A stretch of DNA of 64,000 nucleotides, from assembly GCF_905404315.1 (NCBI RefSeq), contig NC_066309.1, forward strand, positions 2,418,001 to 2,482,000, written 5' to 3'. Position 1 is the first letter of the stretch; the number at the start of each line of letters is the position of its first letter. The notes under the pieces were generated by a model, which worked only from the letters and a program-made list of their open reading frames with translations, was not told the DNA's origin and searched no databases. Made by a program: the position numbers and the translations under genes. Below, one piece after another: positions 41,310 through 53,300 of this stretch. Origin of the DNA: Leptidea sinapis (Eukaryota > Arthropoda > Insecta > Lepidoptera > Pieridae).

Positions 41310-44300
41310 TATGTTATTGCTATTGCTATAATAATCATAATATAGTACCTGGCTGTCTGTTTGTTGAGATATTATGCTGTTGAATACTAAGATGTGCAAA
41401 AAAACCTTTTTTCTTAATAAAAACCAGTTTAGGAATTTAAAAAAAAGTACACTTTGATGCATTGATGAAAATACTTTAGTGTTAGCAAGTCAACAAACTC
41501 AATTTAATAAAGATTCTAAAATTACAAACAATGGGTCATTCCACTCGGAATAACGTCTAGAAAAATATACCGAAACTAAATAAAGTATTAGCACATAAAA
41601 AGTTGCAATTGTTATTAACAAATTATGATAAAAGAATATAGCATTTAGTTTTTCATCAGCATCTCCAGAACTATTCATATTTAAGAAATTTTGAAGGAAG
41701 ATGACTAAAAAGGAGGAAATTTCCAGTAAAAACATTTTGACTTTCGGAAGTCTATCGAAATTTATTTATAATTTTAATACAACGACGAAAATAGATTTCT
41801 GGGAAGCCGCTACGCTAGCGAACTACTAGCAAAAGTAAAGCCATCATCTTATACTGAGTAAATTCTAGCAAGTCCCAACATAATGACAAGTAAACTATGT
41901 TACGCATAGCTGACTTCAAACAGCAGTTAATTGGAGTCACCTGCCCTATGGCTGGCCCTAGTACTGCTTTAGAAGTTTGCCAATCTACAGGTTGTAACAA
42001 ATAATGCTGAACTAACAAACGAATATAAGAACCTTTAAACATGTGAGATAGAGAGGGATATATAAATCAAGATGTAGGTAGTGATAATAATAGTATTTAG
42101 AAATGGTTGTTTTTTTATACTACTAAAAGCGCAAGTAGGTCACATAATGAGGTGTGAAATGGCCAGTCAGTGGTCAAATGATGATGATGTTACTGAGATT
42201 TAAATAAGGAGTATACTGCAAATATTAAAATGATAGATGAGGATGGTAGAGTTGCAAACCATCGAGCTAAGCGTATATTTCTCCATAAGGTTTGGTATGT
42301 TCTGGAAGAAGACACTAGGTCAAAAGAAGGCATGAAAGAATTATTATATGAGCATACGTGGCAAATTTGTATATTGGTATCTGAACTACAGTATAGAATG
42401 TTCTTGTTTATTACTAGATTCAGCGAACATAAATAAATAGGTTTACGAGAATATATTATTAACTACCTAAACGGGACAAGGCTTCAATATTAAAAGGCTG
42501 CCGATTGTACCGTATGTACATAAAAGTTGAATAAATATAAACAATAATAAATGCTTACGCTCAAATGACGTGGAGATGGCAGAGGACTAGCATCATCTGA
42601 TAGTAAGCCATTTTCTCAAGCCTGGGAGAAAGTAGCACATACTTTTTTTTATATAAGAGGGGGCAAACGGGCAAGAGGCTCACGGGATGGGGAGAGGTGA
42701 GGCAACCGCCTATGGACATCCGCAACATCAGGTGTCAAGAGCCGGCCTTTAAGGTGGGAGTATGCTCTTTTCAATGTCCGTAAGTCGTATCAGTTCGAGA
42801 AAACCACAGCCGGTAAAGGCTCTTTAGCAAAACTCTTTAGCGATAGTTGTTAGTATCTGTTTTTGATCGCAAATATTGTTTTTATTTCTCATTCATTTTG
42901 GAAAAATTATGCCTGCAACCAAAATCAGGAATATAATGTTATGATACATTTGATTATCCCTGTTCATCAAGATACGATAGAATTTATTCTGAAGCATTGT
43001 CACAGAAATCTAAACAATTAAATAATACAGAAATACATTTAAATCGACTCATGCATCAGAAGAATCCGTATCAAACTATCCCAAGGTTCAACTTCCTCAA
43101 TAGCTTATGATTTTGTCATAACATTGCTCTTGTGTGACAAAGATTATATATTCTAACGCAATACATTTGACAGTAGCTTGATAAGTTCATGCTGTAGTTA
43201 AACAAAAATCACAAAGCACAGGGCGCATGGCATGGGGCGTACAGGGTGGCACGCGCATGTGATATTTAATTTAGATAAATCGCGACGAACGAACGCGACA
43301 CACCATGTGAAAAATCACGCATATGTTATATTAACGGTAGGGTCCAAGAGCGTTCAGTACTGGATACTCCATCATATTTTTTAGGCCATCGCCCGACGAC
43401 TGTTTACTCGTACACATAAAAATTGCCTCTGTTCCATTTTACTTCAAACTTTTATCAGATTATTTAAACTGTGGTATTTCTTGTATCAGTCATCACAGAC
43501 GAGATTTGAAGATTCTTTGATGGCTAGCCTGTCAACCTACCACTATCATTGAGTAATGAAGGATATTCCTAAACAAGCTAGATGTGTACAATCTGCACTT
43601 CACAGCCTTGGTATTTGTTCATGGTAGTTGTTTGTTTGTTTTGTTTATAAAACATTTTTAACACCCAGAATAGTAAAGAAATTTCTGATAGCTTTACTGG
43701 GTACTATTATATAGTAGTAGTTATTGTGTGTTGAGTACCTATCATCTAACATTTGTAAAATGATAGAACTGCAAATATTGATAAGAGAGCAATGAGTTTT
43801 GAGGTACTTTTTCTGTTTGCTGCTGATTCAAGCTCAATTTTTGAAGTGAAAATTTCTTAAACATCGTTGTAATTTGAAAGTCGATGAAACGAAATAGCGA
43901 GACAGTAATAAGAGATAGACACATAAATTCATAAGATTTAACGTGGGAGAAAATAAGTTTTGGTACCAGGCGATCATAGTTGAAGAAGATATTGTCATTA
44001 GTATAAAGCGAGTATACCTTAATATATTCTAACGTCGTGCGCACGACGTATTTCTACATAGACACAAGAAGAACATAAATATGCTATCGGTGATAGTAAT
44101 GTCTTTCACAGGGGTTGAAATCATGTGTCATCTTAGCAGGACTTCATAATATGCAGTTTAGATGTTCATGCACAATGCAGGTTTCACTTCTGACATGTGT
44201 ACGTACACAACTTTTCAACCTGAATATTTACACAAGAGTATAATATAATTTTTAAATTTTTGAGTTTGAGTTTGAAAACTCGTAAAACAAAACTCCATTC

Positions 44301-47300
44301 GATCATCGTCGCCGTTTATTAAAACATTATTCATTTCATTTAAGGAAGTCAAAATCACAATTTAGGTACAAATTTATCATCATTATTGCAGTGCAGGCGA
44401 CGAGCACTACAATATTACATTCATTAGAACTGTATTAATCCTTGGTAGAAACATTAATAACTAGGTCATATCTAGAATCACGACATCGGCCGGTGGAATA
44501 AGGGTCTTCAAAGCTTCCGGTGACGGCGTAGCACTCGGCACCGTTCCGTGTGATTTATGCGATCCCAATTGCACGTAATTACCGTGTTGTTTGATCAAAT
44601 TATCTGCAATGACTTTTCCTTACGCGATTAGGGCTTATAGTGACTCAGACTTTTAATACTCGATTTTTCCTTGATATTACTATGTAAGTACTACTGGGCA
44701 GTTTCTTTTTTGAGATTTAAATATCACCTCACACATAGATTTGAGGCAAAGTTAAGCACAGTTTAATGTTCCCGTATCTTCAGTTTTATGTACTCCCGTT
44801 AAAGTATTCCATGATATCTACTCCACAGAAAATCGTTATAATCAAGTTACGTTACAGGGAGTGACATAGGCTTGATTTTATAAAACTAATGAAGCTTTAA
44901 CGAAAGTAACCGTGAAAAACTTAAAACTAAATTTTAAACAAAATCCAATGAATAATTTTTTCAATTGTTTTCTCTAAACGTGTTTTACTGCACTGGGTTT
45001 AAGCGCTTTTGAGACACCGATCAAGTCACAGGTCAAGTTGCAAATCGGAGTCCAGATATAATGAATTCGGCAAAAGAAAGCTATCGAACAAAAGAGAAAG
45101 ATGTGTGGCGATTAAAGAGAAGAAAAATATTTCGTTAACCTCTGTTCTCTGGGTATGGTTAAGGCCCAAAAGAAATGTACGGAGAGTAATAAGTAGTACA
45201 TGAATCAACTCGTTTTTTTATAAAAAAAAGTATTCACATTAAAGTCACACAAACATGTGATCATTCTGACCGCTAGTAAATAAAATCAAACCAAAATCAC
45301 TTTATTCATTCAGAACATGACACTTATGAATGCGAAAAGTTTTTTCTAAGCAAAAAACGCTTAGCAACTCTCTTAAATCAACATTTACAGTTTCATCATT
45401 TTACAAATAATTTTAATTACAATATTTGTATTGGGAATACAATGTATTACGAGATATCATGTGGGTAACCCAAACATCAGCTGCATCCTCGACAATGACT
45501 CACAGCTATTATCCCTAATTATTTCAAGCGATCTGCAGTCACTCCAGCCAAACATTCGTAATAACTCTCCGGGCTTGCACAAGACATGATTGATGACATT
45601 TCATGGGCCTATCATTCTTTCATCCACCGATTTGATAACAGTCGCTCTGTTAAAGGATTAATGGATAATACGTAGATAAGAATTATATTAAGGTTAAGTG
45701 AAATTGCAATTTTGTAACTAAGCCTACAAGTAATCAATCTCTTGTTAACAGGTTTATGTAATGGTTTCGGTAAGCTATTTATCGTTGGCGGATGTTTTAA
45801 GTTTGAGTAGGAAATAGGATTACAGACCTTAACTACCGTACAAATTTACATGGCATAAAGTTATACTTGAGAATAAAACATGAATGGGCAAAATGTTAAC
45901 TATATCGCTGACAACACTGTCAATACAATGATAATTCTGAAGTTTTCCGAATTTCAAACGTTGTAAATAAACGCGAGAAACTTTATAAGTCCGAATAAAC
46001 CAATCATAAGAAAAATGTCTATGTGTAAATATTTTGTATATTCTCGGTGTTTTCCTGGTATAACTTTATACCAAGTTTATTTGTAAGATCGTTTGTTTCA
46101 ATATATATGACAACAATAATTTCAGAACTCAAAAACTTACTGATTGCGTATTTTTAAAGTGAGAACGAAGAACACATAATGTAACCGAGGAACAAACATA
46201 AACATCTTATGCCTACTACTCGGTTATGTCGAGTTAGTAAGTCGTTTATGGATATGCTTTTACAATATGATTCCAGAAAATGTACAAAACAAATGTGTTA
46301 CGAAATTTAAAAGAATTGTAATAAAACGTTTATGTGGGAAAGGTTACTATATCATAAGCGATTTTCTTAATGATACCATAGACTGGGAATGAAGCGAACA
46401 CACATTGTAATCCATATTTTTATAAAAAAAGCCCACTGAGTCTGAGGCAGTCTATTTCGAATGGGTGGTAGTTTTTGACGTTTAATAAGTGATTTTGAAT
46501 CCTATTTTGAATAAAATTATTTGAATTTGAATTTGATAGCTTATAAGGCACGCTGAGTACTTTTTTGTGGGTATGACTCGTTTGAGTTAAAGTCAGTTCG
46601 AATCAACATAGAGAGTGCGATCAATTAGAAAAAAATTAGGTATTCGTACACATTTATAATTGCATACCTTTAAATAATATAGAATATATAATTTCGTTTA
46701 TTTCAATGATCACAATACATTTTTAGTGGTTGCGACTACCCAGTAAGTTGTCTCACGACACTTGTATTAGGAATAACTTAATTATCTCGTAAATTCCTTA
46801 GCGGATACATAATATTTGATAAACAATAAAGAAATTAACAAAAATGATAAAAAACCAAATTCTACAATCATCGCACAATTAAGACAAGTCTGAAAACTGT
46901 GTGTGTGTGTATATATGTTTTAAGATGTTATTTCTTTATGAATATATAGCAAAAAAAGCTGTGTACAAAAGGTCACACGATAGAAGGTAAAATTTCATCA
47001 TTTCCTGGTTCTCAAAAAGCTCGTGAGATAGCGTTACTATCCACACAGTTTTCATGACACTACCCTTTTCTAATGCGCACAAAATATATAATTCGTAAGC
47101 AGAAATTTAGAAAGCACTGGTGACAATCAGAGTCGTAGATTTAACTATTATATCTAAAACACAACGGAACTTCAATTTTCAATAAAACGAAAAGAGAAAA
47201 TGGCAAGTTTAGGATATATTGTTCAACCTAATATTGTTATTAATCGGGCCCAGTATTGCAGAATTACATACGAGGCTCGGAATTTTCATCAATTGTATAT

Positions 47301-50300
47301 CGATAATAATACTTATTTTATATCTTTAAACGAACAATTCTTGTATATATTATTATTAAAATATACATATATTAAAAATACTAGGATATTAAGATGGTGA
47401 TATTTTCATTGCCATAACATGCAGATGGTACCGATTAACATTTGGCGGATTACCTTTTTTTTATGAAAATAAGGGACAAGACGAGCAGGATGTTCAGCTG
47501 ATGGTAATTGATACGCCCTACCCATTACAATGCAGTGCCGCTCAGAATTCTTGAAAAACCCAAAAATTCTGAGCGGCACTACAAATGCGCTCGTCATCTT
47601 GAGACATACGATGTTAAGTCTCATTTGCCCAGTAATTTCACTAGCTACGGCGCCCTTCAGACCGAAACACAGTAATGCTTACACATTACTGCTTCACGGC
47701 AGAAATAGGCGCCGTTGTGGTACCCATAATCTACCCGGCTTCCTGTGCAAAGGAGACTCCCACTGGTACAATTTGTCAATGTGTGTTAGCTAGTGGTTGA
47801 ATATTCAATATACTAAGGCACTAATGCCAAGTGTGGCTGTCTGTTTACGACTTGTCAATCAAAAGCGGTTACAGGCGCACCCTTTGTTAATCTGTACGCT
47901 TGTATCTTATAAGTTTGTGTTTATAAATATATAATTATAATAATTAAGCAGCTTTCAAATCTGCTGTGTTATCAAAATATACGAAATAAACAAGTTTTTA
48001 TAATCTACCCGCCTCAAACAATAATAATAATAATAATTCGAGCTTAACCCTTTATTAGCGGTCCTTTTTTGAAATTGGCCGCGTGCGTTCGCGCGTAATG
48101 AATGAGTGTCGCGTTGACATTTGTCATCGTGCAATTGTCGCACAGATTAAAATTGATGACGTTGCTTTGTCCGCCGTCGCGTACGCCTTTGTTGTAAACA
48201 GCCCCATTATCATATCGCACAAATAATATTTCATATTATCTGATAACACAGTGGATTTATTGAAGCTGAGAAACAAATTAAACGTTGCAGTAAATAATAT
48301 ATATTTGGTAGAGTCAATTAAATTTGGGAAAAGTCTTTGAAATTTAATATAAAAAGTCCTGGTTTTATTTTTAAAAGTTGTTAAATCAAATCAATAAAAA
48401 GCATTTAATTTGGTGGTTATTAAAGTTAAAGAAATATTTATTGTATAAATTAATCAGTTTAAACACTTCTTGATACCTTATAGAGCATTGACAGACATTA
48501 CTTCTAAAACAGGTGGAGGTCCTCGATTCAACTTCGTTTGTTTGTTTGTCACCCCGTATTTCCGCTGTTTGGGAATCGATTTGATTATTTTTTTTCGCGT
48601 GAAAGTATTTCCAAAATATTATAGTGGTAATTACTAATAACTATCCAATGCAAGTATTGAATTTTTGACTAATTTTTAGAGCATGTTTGACGTCGATGTA
48701 TTTTTTTTGGTCGGTATTTCTAAACCAACGAAGTAAATAAGATTTAACTTATGTATTATATAAACGTTATTCATTTTACCTAAAATTGAAGTTTAATAAC
48801 AGTATTCATTTTTTTCTTTACAAAATCGTATGCGTAACCACAAACAACACGTTTATATTAGTTCAAATAACACCTTATGTCATATTTTGCACAATAGAGA
48901 CACCACTGAAACGCAAAGATCCCTCGAAACGGGATGATTAATCAAAAAATTAACCATTAACAATGGCCTCACACCCCATTAAACCGGGCACAATCGTTGG
49001 CGTCCCACATCGTGTATTTATTTAACAATCAAATAAATATTACAGACTATAAAATAGAAATATTTCAATTTAATATTCCCGCCCCCAGTGAAGGGTTAAA
49101 GCTGTTTCGGGAGCGTTGTCGCGTTTTTGTTCGCAGATTAGACGGCTTCGCGCCTATCTTGATCGGACGGACAATTAAACAATTTTTATTCAGCACATCA
49201 TTTTTGATGTATTAATCTGACTTTTTAATAACGTTTTTATAGAACATCTGTCCCATACTATTTTAACTAGATCGCGAATGATCTAGAATGAGACTTGTTT
49301 GTTAGTTGATGGTCAGATTGCAATAAAACTTTGATTGAGTGTTGAGGGGACGCACACAACGGCCTAAAAAATCTATATATACAAATAGAAATCTATACTT
49401 TCCGAAATAAAACAAAAATATTATCCTGTACCCATGCTAATCGTAAGGCCAACTGTATATGTCTTAAGCAAGCGTCCGAAAATTTAATTTAAATTGGTAT
49501 ATTCGAACGTTTAATGTTTCCCGCGTTTATTTGCAAGACATGCAGAAAACTTCAGAATTATCAATGTATTGACAAAGTTGTCAGCGGTATATGGCCATTC
49601 CCAATATACTATCTACAGATAGACGTCATTGATAGATAGAGATAAATTACTACCTTCTACTGTCAGTAATTAGCTGTCAATAATCTCAAGCTGTCCCAAT
49701 ATACCCAATAAGTCATTCTTATCGCCTTGTATTGGGACGCGTGAATTGCAATTTCCATACTAACTTTATATCGCTGGTAAGCTATACGTCGTCCCATTGA
49801 CAAACAGCGTGTACGGATAAAAAAACGTCAACGTTAGTTACGATTTTTATCTAAAGTAAGAGATAGACTGAATATTGGGAACGGCCGTTAGTCAACATTT
49901 TGCATATTCTTGGTTTATTTTCAGTTTTAACTTTACGCCAAGTTATTCGTAAGGCAGTAAGTGTATTATATATTCAAATTAGCGATTTACTAGCATCCTT
50001 GGGCAACGGACAATACCGAGGTCATACCGGTACTTACCACCGCGGGGTCTAACGGTAACCCACACCTGATGTGTTCCGGAGCACGCAGTGGACACTCCAG
50101 CCTCTCACAGCTGTATCTACCGCGATCGAAGACGTGCTCAATGTATTATTCAAACATTCTTGCATTAATTTCTCACCATCTTTACTTGATAATTGGAAAG
50201 GTTGTACGCCAAATTCAGCAAGCGATTTTACGCATATATTCCGTTATACGTGTCCATAACTCAATAAAAGGCAACCAGAATTTAATATGTTTATAATAAC

Positions 50301-53300
50301 AATAGCTTCTTCTATTTATATATTATAATCTTATTATTAATTCTTAATTACCAATCAATATTTTGGTGATAATTTGAATTAGCGTGAATTTCGATTAAAA
50401 ACAAAGAAAATCTTCATAGTATAAATCATTGATTACATACATTGTAATTAAAATATTTTTTTTTAAACGACGAAGCTGTGAATGTTGATTTAAATGAACA
50501 TTGCAATGAGTTTCTTGTTACTTCTTCTCATTATAGCTTATCCTTTTCGAAAGTGGTGGTAAATGGTAAAAATTATAACTTGACATTCATAACAATTTTT
50601 TTTTGTAAACATTTCACTGGGAATGTCTCATCACAGTTTTGTATTCACTTATATGATCATATTTCATGTTTTTCATTCTTATGGTATATAGTATGACCTT
50701 GCCAAAATCCGGCCAAACTGCCTTAAAAAAAAACCACGCCCGCGAGTTTCTTGCACCCGTTCTTCTCATGTCTGAGGCATTCATTTCCGATTTCATAATT
50801 TTATCATACAAAATTTAATCATAATTTACTTATTTATTTTTGAAGAATTCATAAAATCATCCAATATTTTATTTGGACAAACGATCACATCGGGTGAGTA
50901 TTATATTATAATGTGGGTTACAGCATACGCGTCACATTACAATATTAACATTTCAACTGTAGACCACAATGATCGCGAGAAACGACAGGTGTTTCGTTAA
51001 TGGGTGAGGTAACGTTAAATTCATTTAAAAGATCGGTAAGTCACCGGCCGTCACGCCCGGTAAATTCGCCATTTGGTAGCGACGCGACGTGGGAAAACTT
51101 AACGGCGTACTCGGAGCTTTTGGGAAAGTCCACGCGTATTCTTTTGTTTTTATAAATACGTTTATATATCGTGCATTGCGCAGTATGTTGACTAGTTTGT
51201 CAATGTTTTTGATACGATAAGTCATTATCAGCGAAACTATTTCGTTTACATTGAAATATACATAATTTCGAAAGTGAGTGTGTTTTTGTGTTAAATAATT
51301 CTAAGTGTTAATCGCCTCATTGAATTTTGTGTTATTTTAATTTTTTAAACAAATAATTATGATGTATAATAATTAAGAGTAGAAAAGGTACTTTAAGGCG
51401 AAGTAAACATACAGGTTCTTAAGTATTTGCTTGTTTTGTCAAAGTTTATTATTTTTTTTATTTATTTATTCGATCCAACAGTGATAATAACATTAATTCA
51501 AGCAACAATAAAATATTTAATCTAAAGTTAATTCTAAATGCATTATCGTTTAAGATAGATACAGCATGCACTTAATATGAAGCTTACAAATATTTATATC
51601 AAATGAAGTACTTATACATAATTTAAAAAACGTATTAACTTATTACCGAAAAAAAAAAACACAGTGAAATAGTTCTAGGTAGTTCGCTAATATAACTTAT
51701 AACTTATATTATGTCGTCAGCGAGTACAATTATATACATATAATAGTTCGTAAATCTCCGTAAAATCTTCTCGTCCCAAATACCGCAGTGTCTGAAGACG
51801 AGGATTTTTAAATAGTGTGTTGCCAGTGATATCATTATCAAATCTGTGATATCATTAAGAAAGTCATTTATGCTATAGAAACCCTACACAAATGTTTTTT
51901 AACAATTATTATTTTATCAATGAATTTCGTAACACAAGTGTTTTGAACATTTTCTGTGATCGTAAAGTAAATGCCATATTATTTATTATACATCGCCCCA
52001 CATTAGACTTACTAACTCAAATTAACCGAGTAGTAGGCATAACAATTAAATGTTTGTTCCTAGTGTTAACCTTGTGATTATAACAATTTCTAATTCAGTA
52101 ATGTGCTAATATTTTATCTTAGAATTTATCATAATATGTCTGTTATAATTAAATTATATATTTTGTACCTAATATTATATTTTAAGTTAATAAGTTCAAA
52201 AAATCTCAGAAAATGAACTGACCCCTACAATTTGTGACTTCACGCATAGGTGGTTTGATATGAATGCAAGTTGGGTCAAGTGAGCATATTAACCCTCTGT
52301 CAGGTAGGGTGGGGGCGGGTGGACAATTTGTATCAAACACCTCTGTTTCGTGTTCACCTCATATAGTTATCGGTTGACTTCTGAACTAGTGTCATTTAGG
52401 TGAATCTGTTCCTGAGGATTTTGTGAGTTTTTTTTTTATTTTATTTACAATGCGCTTTTTATCTCATTTCAAACTTAATCAGGACCTAGGATTTCTTTAT
52501 TTATATTTTTTGCACATTATGTCCTTATTCTTAATTCTTTATTATGTCTGATTATTTTTTAAAACTTTATTTTAGTTATCATTTTTTTTTAATTTCTTAT
52601 TCAAATGATGAGAGCTTTGAATACTAATTATTATTTTCTGAAATTATAGGTATTATTTATTTGAACGAGTACCAGCTTACAATTGAAAGAATATTAGATT
52701 CAATTTTGTAATACTTATAGCGAAATCTTTCAGTGTCTGTTTCACCTGATTCTAGACGAAAGATTTCTTTGAAATATAGCCAATGAAATAATTTTCGCTT
52801 TTTGACAATTCAGAGCTACTTACATACTATAACAATAATAGTGACACACTTTTTACACAAATTATCTTGCCCCAAATTAAGCAAGTATAGCCTGGTTACA
52901 AGACAACGATATATTTAATACAATATACTTCCTTAAATATACATAAACTCATATAAACATACATAAATACATTTAAACATCCATGACTCGGAAACAAACA
53001 TCCATATTCAACATATAAATGCTTGCATCTACCGGGATTCGAACCCGGGACTATAGACTGATAAATATAGAAGTATAGCCAGAAATACTGATTTCTGGCT
53101 ATATTTTTTTTAATAAACAAAGAATAATATTTAAGTAGATTGTTTGATTATAAGTTTGAAGTAACTCAAGCAGAACAATTCCAGTGCTACAGTTTAGCCG
53201 TTTCTAATAATTAATAGTTAACCTATGACATCAGTATCCTTGTCAGTCACGGATGCTGGCTATACAATGCTCGAGGCGTGGCTTCGCTCGTGAACCGAAT

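Noticed and set aside
47530..47793. Recurring frame with MQCRSxF...LRHxMLSLICPVISLA
   Set aside because: The same conceptual protein appears at 17060, 47530 and 63032, but only inside SINE-like family A copies. It is the repeat read in one frame, not a gene family.
53033..53052. Functional tRNA on the minus strand
   Set aside because: A perfect T-arm only; no D arm or acceptor stem, and the following body is a repeated SINE.
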